Source of the DNA: Setophaga petechia
Lineage: Eukaryota > Chordata > Aves > Passeriformes > Parulidae
DNA length: 64,000 nucleotides
Assembly (NCBI GenBank): GCA_024362935.1
Contig: JANCRA010000025.1
Location: forward strand, 10,566,936-10,630,935
Direction of reading: 5' to 3'
The notes under the pieces are model-generated. The model was not told where the DNA came from, did no database searches, and saw only the letters and a program-made list of their open reading frames with translations. Of the stretch, positions 49,605 to 64,000 are shown piece by piece (the first letter of the stretch is position 1; every line of letters starts with the position of its first letter). The translations under genes and the position numbers were made by a program.

Positions 49605-52600
49605 GTAAGAGCTTTTGGTTTATGGGTGTAATGTGGGGATTTTCTTAGAAGATGCTGCCTAAGCAATATTGTAATCTCTGTTGCAGTGAATTGTCACATT
49701 AGCACTCACAAAATTTGAAGCAAACCAGTGCTGTCAGAAACTTATCCTTCACCATCCTCACCTTTCCAGCACTGTGAAGTGGAATGTGTCCTTCTGTTCA
49801 GGGTATCCTGTAACTCTCCCAAAGACTTTTCTCAGGAAAGTCTTTTCTCAGTTCCCTTAAAAAATCCTCAAATCTTGCTCTTAATAGTGTAAGGCTGTAT
49901 AGCAAAATTGTCTCTTTTCAGTAGGTGTTCTGTGCAGTGTTGCTGTAGTATTCAGAAATGCAGAAAATAATATGAGAAAATGGATCATCATATATTAATA
50001 TTTCATCTTCATTAATCCTAGGGGCTGGGAAATTAGTGGGAAACAGTCCTTAAAGAAGAGCTATGTTAAAATGACTTTTTCTTGAACAGATTTATAGCAA
50101 TCAAGTGATTCTTTTTGATCCAATCATGGCTACTTCTTAATTAGGGTATAATGGTACTTTGTGCATATGTGTTCAACTCTAATTTGGGTGATGACTCTCT
50201 CCATTAGATGGGTTTGATGATTACTGCTTGCACACACAAATCACAGCTTGTGCCCAAGGTGTCATATGGAGAGATGATTTTTTGTGGGGTTGTTCTTTGC
50301 AAATTTTTGTGATGTTTCAGGTAGTTTAGATGGGCGTGAAATATCCTTTCTTATGTTCTCTGTTCTGACCTCTTAGGGACTTGCCCACCTTTCACCACAA
50401 ATGTTAATTTGACATAAAGAAATTATTATATTGATAAGATCATTCTTTTGTATGGACAGGCAAGTAGGACCACAGGCAACAAGGATAAAAGAATCTGTTC
50501 TAATCAAGAGATGATTATGATTATGTATGAAACATGCCCACTGTCTTCTTTTGATATTTATTTTGAAGTCCACAACACATTTGTAATGCTGGTTTGAAAG
50601 GTTCCATCACTTTTCTCCTAAGTTCTGCCTTTTAAGTGATCACAAGTTTATGCAGTATGGTTCATGTAAAGTACCTGGAGTTGGATGCAGTTTTAAATTT
50701 GTGTCTTTGGATAGAAGTATTATGACTAGCTTGATTAATACAAAACATAGATTGTGGATATCTATTTTGAAGTAGTCCTTCATTTGCTGTTTGTTTCACA
50801 AGAAAAAAAACTTTGTACCAAAAAGACAGAAATATTTCCTAGAGATTCTTTCAAAAAAGAAGACTGTCACATAAGTTTTCAAGTAATGGAAAGCAAAGGA
50901 TAGAAATTATCATATACAGTAGAAATTCGAGTATTTTTAAATTTTATCTGGTGTCTCCAGCCTTTCTTGTTCCAGAGCTACTTCTGTATTTCCTGCTGGC
51001 AGTTCTGCTTTTTTGATTTTGTTTTGCTACTGTCTTCTTTGCAGTTTCTCTCTTGCTGCTGATCTATTGCACAGTGGTGTAAATATACTTGGGTGTATTG
51101 TTTTTATTTTCATGCTGTTTATTCCCTGGCCTGCCCTGGGTTAGCCTGGGGGATGAGGCTGAGGAGGTGCTGAATTTTCTGGGTGCAAAGGGCTGACCAG
51201 CCTTGTCTGTGCAAACACAGCTGTGTCCACCAGCTGCCTCGTGACACAGAATTGGAATCACCTGAGTCCCAGCAGCTACCTCATTCCACACTAAATTCTC
51301 TGGAATTACTTAAGCCTCTAATAAAGACCTGTATAGACAAGTAATTTAGATTTTTTAGATCTACTAATTCTTTCTTATGCAGCCATAAAAACCAAAGCAG
51401 TCCAATGCTTTAGATTAGGTTTCATTTTCATACAAATTCATACATTTCAGTATCAGGAATATGTCGTGGCAGTATGCTCATATATTACTACTTGAGGGGC
51501 AGAGAGGGAAGTCATTCCTAGAAAGGAAAGCACATTTGACTTCCCTTAAGCACTCAGAGGCACAAACCAATTCTAGCAGCACCTGTTTTTCCCTAGGCAT
51601 GTGAGAAAGTTCTGAAGATTCAAAAAGCAGTCAACATCTGTATTGAGGCATTTTGGTTTCATTTTTTATTCTTTGCAGTTACATCATAAGAGGGGGGAAA
51701 AGAACTGCACAAGTTAGAATGTTCTACTGTGGGATTTTTTGTGGTTGTTTTTTTCTGCTGTGACCTCTTAGCCTCTGCCTGTATTAAGAAAAAAGATCTT
51801 CTGGGGCTGTCCAAAGTGTTAGGGGTTTTTTGTGTAGATACTGTCTTTTGGCTATCCAACAAATTCAGCTTTTTCAATGTGATTACAGCTGTAATTCATA
51901 TTTTATCTCTTAATTATTTTGTTCATCTTTTTCACTAACTGATTCACCAATACTAGGAAAGGAAACACAGTTTCTAATTCTGCAGCCAAAGCAAAAGCCT
52001 TTTAGATTTTCCTTTTCTGTGGAAAAAATCACCCCACCGAACCACCTAAAATCCACAAAGACTTTAGTCTTTTTTTCTAGCCATCTCCAACTCCTCAAAA
52101 AAAAAAAAAAAAGCAACCAGTAAATAACCCCACCTACAGTTATCCACCACCTCTTGAGAGGGCTATCAGTTAGGGTTTTTTCCTTAAGAGTTAAGTGTGG
52201 GGGAGAGCAAGATCATTATCAAGTTCCTAATCTAACTTAAATCAGACTCTGTTTTATTTAGAAACTGCCAGTTCTGGTGATTTTTTTTTCCTTGATATTT
52301 AGACCATTTTTCTATATTGCTGCTTTCTTTTTATACTTAGTTGGTTTGAGGTTTTTGTTTCTAAATTTCTCTTGATTAGAACAGATTCTTTTATCCTTGT
52401 GAAGTGTTACTAATTTTTCTGATGCCTTATCTAATGTCATGTCTGGGAAAATACATACTTCTGAAAGTTGGCCCTATTGAAATGAAAAAGGCAAATGGGT
52501 TACTGAAAGACATATCTTCATAAAAATTGGGTCTTCTAAATCTGAATCGTTTTGGTAACTTAAAAAAGGAAGCAGATGAGTAAAGAGGTGATCTGTCAAG

Positions 52601-53028
52601 TTTTTTACTGTTGCATGACAGGAGGTGGGAAAGAGTCTGTAGCAGGTAAGCAATTGTAAAACCTTCACGTAAAGTAGGATGGCATAAATTTTAATTGCTT
52701 TGGGAGAAAAGTTTGGTAGGAAGTAACATCCTTCTATAAAAAAACATTCAAACAGTTTAGAGAAAACTTACTTTGTGGTTTGGAAAATTAAAAAATGCAG
52801 TGTAAATAGGAAAATATTTTAATTGATGTAACTGACAATATTAACGTTATTTTGAAGTTCAGACTTCAGAGATCTAAAATTTGGAAGGAGTTCTCTAGAA
52901 ATTCGTGATGTATTTCTAAATCTGTAAGAAATCCAAAACTTTTTTGTTCTTTTATGCTTATATTCTGAATATTAGCTCTGTACACCTGACACTATGCAAG
53001 AATTAAAACTGCTAAGATTTATATCTTA

Positions 53029-53960
53029 GAATCATGGAATATCCTGATTTGAAAGGGACTCACAAGGATCATCGAGTCCAACCTCTGGCCCTGCATGGAC
53101 ACCCCGATAATCCCTGCACAGACACCCCGACAATCCCTGCACAGACACCCCAACAATCCCAGCACAGACACCCCGACAATCCCTGCACAGACACCCCAAC
53201 AATCCCTGCACAGACACCCCGACAATCCCTGCACAGACACCCCAACAATCCCAGCACAGACACCCCGACAATCCCTGCACAGACACCCCAACAATCCCAC
53301 CCCGTGCATCCCTGAGAGCGCTGTCCAAACGCTCCCGGAGCTGTGGCAGCCTTGGGGCCGTGACCATTCCCTGGGGAGCCTGGGCAGTGCCCAACACCCT
53401 CTGGGGGAAGAACCCTTCCCTGATCTCCAGCCTGACCCTCCCCTGACCCAGCTCCAGCTGTTCCCAGCTCCTGTCCCTGGTCCCAGAGAGCAGAGCTCAG
53501 GGCCTGCCCCTCCTGTTCCCCTCAGCAGAAGCTGTGACTGCCATGGCTGCCCTCAGCCTCCTCCAGCTGAACAGACCAAGTGCCCTCAGCTGCTCCTCAC
53601 ACGCTTCCCCTCAAGGCCCTTCACCATCCTCCTGCCCTCCTTTGGATGCTCTCTAATGGCTTTATGTCTTTCTTACATTGTGGCACCCAAAACTTCACAC
53701 AATATTCGAGCTGAGGCTGCCCCAGAGCAGAGCAGAGTGGGACAATCCCTCGGTGGCCCAGCTGTGCCTGATGTCCCCAGGGCAGGGATGTCCCTCCTGC
53801 CTTCAGGACACTGCAGCCACATGTCCACCTGGCCATTGACCAGGAGCCCCTCCAGGTCCCTTTCCCTGGCACTGGTGTCCAGTGTGTCTGTGCATCCAGG
53901 GCTGCCCCATCCCAGGTGCATGATGGACATGAATCCTTTACTTGTTGTTTGCAGGGGTCT
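53029..53960 (-). mobile_element. CR1 LINE 3' fragment, antisense to LRP6
   Basis: Antisense remnant of the 3' part of a CR1 LINE. On the minus strand the frame 53621-53872 contains [20 protein letters not shown] and [10 protein letters not shown], the hallmark C-terminal block of the CR1 reverse transcriptase ORF. The 3' end is at the low-coordinate side: the plus-strand start AATCATGGAATATCC is the reverse complement of the ATTC-type CR1 terminus, followed by the GGATCATCGAGTCCAACC box common in bird CR1s. 5' truncation near 53960 is normal for CR1. The body is interrupted by a minisatellite at 53098-53299. Stops and frame changes mean it makes no protein. Confidence 0.9.
53098..53299 (+). 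repeat. 23-bp minisatellite expanded inside the CR1
   Basis: Almost nine head-to-tail copies of a 23-base unit of the form GACACCCC-RAYAATCCC-WGCACA (units at 53098, 53121, 53144, 53167, 53190, 53213, 53236, 53259 and a partial one at 53282). The unit itself is CR1 sequence, apparently present once in related elements, so the array is an internal expansion. From the second unit on, the base after CACCCC alternates G, A, G, A, giving a 46-base higher-order period. Since 23 is not a multiple of 3, the array reads open in several frames and both strands, creating false ORFs. Confidence 0.95.
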
Positions 53961-56900
53961 GGAAAGTGAAAGAGTACAATAGGCAGGTGGGAGGATTATG
54001 TAGAGAGAGAAACAAATTATAAGCCTTGATTATAGGGATTTGGTGGAGCTTTTGTCACCTCTTCCAGTAGGACTGGAGTCACAGTGAGCCACTAAAGCAG
54101 CGTGCGTGACAGCTCTGGCAGTAGTACTCAGTTAAATATGTGGTAGAGTCATAAATTCGTGAGAAAACCTCTCTAGCAAATTTTACAGGGATGATTATGG
54201 TTCATTACCTGCTAGCCCTAGGATTTACTAGCCCTAGCTGCTCCAGTGTTGGGCTCATTAGAATAAAGACGAAGAGCAAGGAACTTGATGACTAATGCCC
54301 TTGATTTGCCAGTGAGAGAAAGGAATGAGCAGTTTTTCATGTCAGAATGCAATAATTACAGAACTAAATTGATGCATAGAAGAGGTGGTTTTGTTTTTTT
54401 GCAGCTCTTGCCCTGCTCTTATCAGAAGGAACAGTTGCTTTTTGTGGGACTAATTAAACAAAACTGAAATGCAGACAGCTCTCCTGTGAGTAGAGTCCCC
54501 AAGATAGGTTGGCCTGCTAAAGCAGTTCTTGAATTAATTTCCCCTTCCTTTACCCTGCAGCAGCAGTTCTAATTAATAAGTTAACACGTTACTGGCTGAA
54601 GGGAAATGCACTTACAAGGTCCCCCAGGAAGTGTTTGTGCTAATGAGATGGTTTTTGAGGCCACTGGAAGAAAACATACTTTCAGCAACTGTCAGAAAGC
54701 TGGGAAGCTCTTGCAAGAGGTGAATGTCTTAAGTTTGCACTTGAGCATTGATTTTTTTCTAGTTCCTCTTTTCAAGCATCAGCTCATGTCTGTCTGCCAG
54801 ATGATTAGTTGCAGATGTGTTGAAACACTGAAAATACTGTATCCCTGCATTTAGAAGAGGGTTTTTCCTTATTTGCCTATAATATGGACAGTACATGACA
54901 TTAGGTACAAAGTATAAAATCTCATGTTCTGTTTATATCTTTCTGTATATTTCTGGGTGATGAAATTGCTTTACACCTTCAAGCAATGAAGAACCAGTCA
55001 GTGGTGAGAAACTTCTTTCAGTACCTCAGCAGCACAGGCCAGTGCATAAGCTAAATAATGCCCTAATTAAAACTGCTAGAGAATCCTGCATAAACAGAAT
55101 TAATTAGATTATTTGGACATAGAGCTAGGTTAAATTTCTTGGTTCTTCATCAAGGTACTTCTGAAAACAAAAATGCTGGAAATTGGAGCTTCAAAACATC
55201 TGTTTGCCTGAAAAATGACCCACAGAATGACTTCATTTCTCAACTATAATTTGATTTCTGATTGACTTTTTCAGACTTTGATTGCAGGTGGGATTTGAAA
55301 TGTCATGGCTAGATCTGTTTGTTATATATTTTTTCTGGAAACACATGGCAATTGTGGCTTAAAGAAGTGGCAAAAGGCAAAAACACTTCAGTCTGAAAAG
55401 AGAGCATTATATCCTACAAATCATGTTTCTTGCTTACTTTCTCAGCTAATTAAAAGCAGGCTTGTCTTCTGATAGGAATATTTGGACAAGCATTCATGAT
55501 AAAAATACATAAAAATGCATTACTTTTCTGAGTTTGTGTTGCAAATGTTTTTGTTAGGTTGGCAGGAGAGGAGATCCTGGGAGCTGAGGGAACCAGAGCT
55601 CCTGCCCTCCCTGTGGCATCCCTGGTGTGGTATTTTTGGGTGCATCTTAATCTTTGATCCTGCTTCATCTGATTCATGCTCTGAGTGCTTTGGCCACTTG
55701 CTAATATTTCCAATTGTCACAAGCTGAAGATGTGGATTCCTGCAGCTTTGTTAATACTCAAAACAATAAGCATTCTGTAGTTGGTAAATAAGGTTTTGTT
55801 TAAAATATTTTAATTTGCTTCATGCAAACCTCGTATATGCTTTCTTTAATATGATGAGCACTGAAAGCAGATTTTTTTTCCCCTTTCTGATAGCCTGGGA
55901 GATGGTAATAGGTATGGGATAGCCTATAGGGACACTGGAGTGAAACATAAATGTCAAAAATGCTGCACCCTGCCCTGGAGTCACCTGAAAGGAGTTTTGC
56001 TGCTGAGAAGCTGGAGTGTTAATGGTTCAGGGACATACAGACCAGAACATCTCAAGTACCCCAGGTTTTCTGCAGGTGTTCTGATCAGGTCTTGAGACTA
56101 GAAGACTGTAATGCAGCAAGAATAAAAGGCAGCTGGTTCATGGATGTGTTTACTTGTTTACTTTGATGGGAAAATGCTGTTATGCTTGGATAAAACATCT
56201 TTTAATATTCTAGGGGAGAATAGTAGTTCTTGTTATATTTTAAATTTAAATTATCTTGATTATTGTTGTCTTTCTTTTGGTGATCAGAATTATCAAATTT
56301 CATACCTATAACATAGCTTGAATGCCAGTATTAGTTGAAAAAGAAATAAAGGCAGATTGAGGAAATCCTGGTTAAAATAAAGGATATGAATTTAATGTTT
56401 TTTAGTCATTTTGCTGTTAATTTTTATTTCAAGTGAGTTTCATCTTTGTCTGAAATTCATATTATCCTGAAGCAAAATCTTTTTTGTCATTGTTTATATA
56501 AAACTGGATAGACTGTCTATGAAGTTTCATGTGTCTATTCTATTTCAGAGTTTGGTAGCTCCTTTTGCAATTCTTGCTTTAACTTGTTTATTGTTTGTTT
56601 CCTTTATATTCACAAAGTGTTCCACAGGACTCTTTAACAGAATAAGACTAGAACAAATGTGAATATATTTAAATCAAATCTATATTTTCTCCAGACAGCA
56701 GAAAAATCTACCATAGCAAATATTTATTGTAATGCATCTCTGATTACTGTGATGATAAATAGTTGTATTTGGGAAATTATGATATTCAACACAGACTGAA
56801 TTTAATTTCTGTGGAAACCTTTTCTCTCTCCTCACCTTCCTTCTCTGCTGTCCCTTTACACATTTCCTTCCCAGCCAACTCAACAGAGATGTTGGCCTTT

Positions 56901-57385
56901 TAAACCTCAATCACCATCCAGATTTTTAAAGCAAATTTATGTGATTATATGCCTGGTGCAGGGAAGATTATTAAAGTTTGTGTGTGCTCAGTTCCATCTA
57001 ATACAGAGCCAATTTGCATCTTGCTGAGGCCCTGGAGATGTCTCCTGAATTAATACCATTACTCCTCATCCCCAGCTCCCACTTTCCATTGTCTCTGGTG
57101 TCCCTTTTAAACAAGACTAATGACACAAGTGCAGCAGTCTGAGGGAACCAAGGGGGTTGGTGAAGGATGATAGGGTGGAGAGCCTTTTGCTGTCCTGTCA
57201 CTTGTTGCAGTGAAGCCTGGCAAGGAGCTGTCAGTTCCCATCAGCCCAACTGCACCTGCAGAGCTGTACCTGGAACCCATCAGGGCAGGAATGGGGAGAC
57301 CTCTCTGCTCCCCAGCCCTCTGTGGCTGCTTGTGAACCACCCTGGAGGTGGGAGGCACCTTCTCCTTTTGGGAAGGATGAAAATT

Positions 57386-58012
57386 TGACAGGAAAGTCTC
57401 ACACATACGTATGCTTAGCAGAAAGATTTTTAAATGTAGACTCTGATGAAGGAATTGAGATGGAAGCAAGTTTTGATCTAGAAGAAAAGAATTGCTGAGC
57501 CAGTCTTACTGGATGACCAAGGAGGCAAAGGGTATGTTAGTTAGAAGGGGTTTTATGAGTTAGAGCAAAGGACAAACCCACCTCAAAGAAGAAGATGTTT
57601 TTACCAAGCAGAAAGATTGCATAGGTGAACAAGTCAGCAAAGCTGCAGGTAGAAAAAAGGTCTCAGAATTTTCTACAGCAAGAAAACTGAATAAGAACTT
57701 CTAGCTTTAACTGTAATGTACTAAGTTTTAGTGACTGGAGAATAGTAACATGAATATGGTAATTATAGTAGTTATGATAGGCTATGGATAAAAGTTAAGG
57801 TATAGATTGGTTCTACTGTATTAAGATACTCAGCAAAGAAGAGTATATAATGCATTGTAACCAAAACCAAAGGGTCTCCAGGCCTGCCTGCAGCTGGAGC
57901 TGACAGCTGTAGGCACAGGCTCTGTCACCCACAACCCTGGACTGCTGTAATGCCTTGGATGGAATAAACTGCATTTTGCAGAGCTGCCTGGAGTCCCACA
58001 TCCCTCATTTCA
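57386..58012 (+). mobile_element. LTR-like element (probable ERV solo LTR)
   Basis: The segment has a promoter-plus-polyadenylation layout: a TATATAA box at 57844-57850 and an AATAAA signal at 57963-57968, about 115 bases apart, as in the U3-R junction of a retroviral LTR. It probably starts with TGACAGGAAAGTCTC near 57386; an alternative start is TGTTAG at 57535, which is preceded by a purine-rich stretch (GGAGGCAAAGGG) resembling a polypurine tract. It probably ends near CATTTCA at 58012. The sequence resembles a common songbird LTR as I recall it. No gag, pol or env sequence is recognised beside it and no target duplication was found. Confidence 0.6.
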
Positions 58013-59799
58013 GCTCTTACAAGCTCCCATCAGCACTGTGCAGCACTGAGTGCTACAGGTGACACTGGTCACCTCCATCCACCTGGGTGTGTTTAATAAA
58101 TAATTGGTCTAGGAAGAAGTCAGGACCCATCATCGTGCTCACCAAAAGCAGAGAGAGCTCTGCAGTTCCCCGTGCAGGTTGTGCTGAAGCACAGCTGCCC
58201 ACAGCAGCCATCAGAAGGTCATTTCTTGCTCCCTCTCTTCTTCTTTTTCTGTTTTCTAAGAGCTGGGCTTTCCAGCCCCTTCCTCCTGCTCCTCGTTAGG
58301 GTGTGGAGACTCACTGAGCTCAACTCAACTCAAGCCCTGGGAAAAAGCCCTGCTGGTTTTGCTGGCTGGAGGTGAGCTGTCACCTTGTACTGGCTTGCTG
58401 GAAACAAAGATTACAGAGTGCACGTTACTGGTAATACTGATCTTAATGAGATGCAAGAAATACACACTTGTGTTTGGACCCAAAGCCATCTTCATGCATT
58501 GCAACCTTATATGTGCTGAGAAAAATAATACAAGTTGAGGAGTAATTGCTTCAAGACTGTGACTGACAGCACAGTCAAATGAAGGGGTTCTGAATCTCTC
58601 CAGGTAAGGTCTGGTTTAAATAAGGGTCACAGTTCACCTGATGCATTGTCATATGAATAGAAGGCTGTCTGAAAGTTAGGTATGCCTAACAGCAGCTATT
58701 GTACTCAAAGATTTATTCCCACTACTGGTGGGTAAAAAATAACATGTAAAATTCCTCTCTTTTTTTTTTTTTGGTGGGTTAGTTTTGTTTTAAAGTAAGG
58801 TATTCAGAATGCTTCATAAAAACATGGGAATGCTGTCTTTGGTGCAGGCTTGGTTATAGTGAGAGTTTTGGTCTTTGATTGCCTCTGTTTCATATGACAA
58901 AATGCTGTGTGTGTCATTTGTCAAATGTCATACAGTATGTCATACATAAAGACAGTCTCCAAGCCTGCTCTAAACTAAAATTCAAATCTGAAGATATTTA
59001 GTGTTTGAGGGTAGGGTTGGTTAAAATGTTTGCAGATTTAGAATGCCTTTATACTTGTGTATGGTACCAGAATGTGTTGTGTCATTCTAGCTTCACTGTT
59101 TGGCTGACAGGTTTCAACTTTAAATTATGTTACAATGGTCTTTTGTAAGATGATTAGTTGGTGCATTTAATTAGGAGCAAATATATACCTGACTCCAGAC
59201 AGAGATAAGAAAGAAAAGATACTATGTCCTACTTTTGAGTGCAAAATACCAAGAAATAGAAGATATCATTTCATGTAGAATTGGAACACTAGAGTGATAA
59301 GCAAGGGAATCTATAGGAAAAAAAAAAAGCTTTCAAGATAATGCATCTTTTTCCAGAAGCTAAGGTGAAAGGACAGTAATGACTATAGTTTCTTTGTATT
59401 CACAAGACACCTTCAAGCTCCTTGCTTTAATATACTCTTCTGTTACATTTTAACAGCAAATATTTGGAAAATAAGAATATTTTTGTCATCTGTTAAACCA
59501 GTTCGACTTATTTCCAGAAGTCATGCCTATGGTGTGGGGGTGTTTTCTCAGGAAATGTATGGATGATTACTCTCTTCCCTGCAAGCAGAGAAATGGGAAG
59601 CTGGTGTTCATAGTGGGCCTTATTCTGAAGGAGGAGCAGGGCTGTGTGTCAATCCCTTGTGCTTCCAGTTCAGGAAAGGATGGTGATCCTCACTGTTCAG
59701 AAGGACCTTGCCTAGGTGGGAACACACTTCCCCTTAGGCAGTTAAGAAGAAAGGAGGTGGGAAGAAGGACTCCTGTGAGTGGTACTTGTGTGCTGACCA

Positions 59800-59866
59800 T
59801 GCTTTGTGTTGGTCCAGATGACCTCTGTAGTCCTCTCCATCTTAAACTTTTCTGTGATTCTGAATA
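59800..59866 (+). mobile_element. CR1 3'-tail fragment, sense
   Basis: Contains GGTCCAGATGACCTCTGTAG followed by TCCTCTCCATCTTAAAC and ending TTCTGTGATTCTGA, which matches the 3' end of avian CR1 elements (GATGACCTC box and ATTCTRTGATTCT-type terminus). The match is short; the unit may extend upstream to about 59520, where I see no firm CR1 block. Confidence 0.55.
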
Positions 59867-60272
59867 AAATAAAAATAAGACTTGAGCTACTTAATTCCAG
59901 TTCTGAGGATCTTAGGTACAGATAATTAGTTTCTGCATCACAAGAACCTGGAAAAACTGTCATCAATAACGTTTGTGCTGCATTTTTGTGATGGCTAATG
60001 AGCTTGTCTTTGTATATATACATAAAATATATGAGTATATGCTTTAATTTTGTTTGTGAACCTGGAGAGAGGCAGTGACCCAGTTTGCTCAGAAATTATA
60101 CCATTGCCATGACAGAAAATCACTGGAACTCTGTTTAATGGCACTGCTTATAGTGAAAACAATAGCTTAATAATTATCATAATAATGGAAGTAACTTTAA
60201 GGATTTCTTCAGAGTGAAAAACTGTTTTACTTTACAGTATTTTTTTGGTGGTTGAAAAGAGGAACTGGAAGA

Positions 60273-60288
60273 GATGGATGGATGGATA
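60273..60288 (+). repeat. (TGGA)n microsatellite
   Basis: About four GATG/TGGA tetranucleotide units in intron 3. Confidence 0.7.
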
Positions 60289-60702
60289 GCTAATTGACCA
60301 GTTTGTCTCAGTGTGAAATCTGCTGAGGCTGGAATTGGTGGACATGGTGTATCAGCAGGTAGCAGTCAGACTTCCATAAAATCAGCTGGTGTTCAAGTGG
60401 TGGCAGAGAGCCCTACAGGCATGGCCTGGTCAAGAGATAAAAAGTACCAACAGATCTCAGTACAGATTTCAGTCAGCATCTCTTGGGCTTCTCAGCATCA
60501 ATAGGCAGCCTGAAAATAGTGTTTCTGTGCTGTTCCTTCATATCCTTCCCCAAAGCAGGGGCAATATATTTGTTTCCTTGAAATTAATAAATACAAAGTT
60601 CTGATCAACAATACCCAAACTTCTTTTCACAGAAGCTGCGTTCAGACAAAACTGTCACATGAATTGTGTTTGAACATTGATTTTCTCCCTGTGCTCTATT
60701 AG

Positions 60703-60899
60703 GCAAGCAGTGGTTAAAGGCTCCCTTCCACATCCCTTTGCTTTGACCCTGTTTGGGGACACGTTGTACTGGACAGACTGGAACACACATTCCATCCTGG
60801 CCTGCAGCAAGCACTCCGGGGAGGACCTGCGTGAGATCCACTCCAACATCTTCTCCCCCATGGATATCCATGCCTTCAGCCAGAACAGGCAGCCAAATG
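60703..60899 (+). CDS. LRP6: LRP6 exon 4: last propeller blades
   Basis: 197 bases; completes Arg216 and encodes residues 217-281 plus one base of Ala282. Begins [19 protein letters not shown], carries [11 protein letters not shown] (YWTD at 238-241) and ends with the [15 protein letters not shown] closing strand that seals the propeller before the EGF module. [11 protein letters not shown] and the propeller end are LRP6-like rather than LRP5-like. A sequon (Asn281-Ala-Thr) is formed across the junction with exon 5. Acceptor TTAG ends at 60702; donor GTAAGC starts at 60900. Confidence 0.97.

Positions 60900-64000
<3,101 letters not shown>

Larger units (their letters stand above)
49605..60702 (+). 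other. LRP6: LRP6 intron 3
   Basis: About 11.1 kb from donor GTAAGA to acceptor TTAG at 60699-60702. AT-rich apart from its repeats: antisense CR1 with minisatellite at 53029-53960, LTR-like element at 57386-58012, CR1 tail at 59800-59866, and a (TGGA) tract at 60273-60288. A poly-A run lies at about 52096-52112. No exon or RNA gene is recognised in 49605-53000, 54000-57380, 58020-59790 or 59870-60700. Confidence 0.85.

Noticed and set aside
53098..53299. CRISPR-like array
   Set aside because: The 23-base units are directly head to tail with no unique spacers, and the host is a vertebrate.
53095..53982. Longest open frame in the window (295 codons, plus strand)
   Set aside because: It runs antisense through a CR1 LINE. 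Its N-terminal repeats come from the 23-bp minisatellite, whose length is not a multiple of 3 and so stays open in several frames.

Overview
This is a vertebrate, almost certainly avian (probably songbird), genomic window holding the 5' part of one gene on the + strand: LRP6, the Wnt co-receptor. Five exons can be placed to the base: exon 1 (CDS 2421-2475), exon 2 (16843-17236), exon 3 (49407-49604), exon 4 (60703-60899) and exon 5 (61723-61854). All have GT/AG borders, their phases join cleanly, and together they give 325 complete codons plus one base. The product covers the signal peptide, the first six-bladed YWTD beta-propeller and the first EGF-like module. The signal peptide and several paralog-specific stretches fit LRP6 rather than LRP5. 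The gene continues past the right edge, so the receptor here is partial.

Layout: 1-1500 is AT-rich upstream flank with no recognised gene. 1500-3110 is a CpG island with the promoter region, the 5' leader (three short upstream ORFs, a GGA-rich purine tract, a short CAG run), exon 1 and the start of intron 1. Intron 1 (2476-16842) looks like plain AT-rich intron apart from a near-perfect 43-bp inverted repeat at 8755-8874. Intron 2 (17237-49406) is very long and holds most recognisable repeats: an antisense solo LTR just after exon 2, a decayed sense CR1 LINE (36795-38106) and two weaker LTR-like segments. Intron 3 (49605-60702) holds an antisense CR1 with an internal 23-bp minisatellite, an LTR-like element with TATA and AATAAA signals, and a short CR1 tail. 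Intron 4 is 823 bp with an AT-repeat tract. Intron 5 runs off the window.

The bird assignment rests on three copies of CR1, the dominant LINE of birds, on LTRs that resemble songbird ERV LTRs as I remember them, and on LRP6 sequence close to but distinct from mammalian. Nothing suggests a second protein-coding gene: the many other open frames are intronic noise, GC-rich CpG-island frames, or LINE remnants. I found no operon, CRISPR array, defence system or other undescribed multi-gene system. The observations worth a second look are structural: the minisatellite inside a CR1, the long hairpin, the leader with upstream ORFs, and the abrupt composition change inside exon 2.
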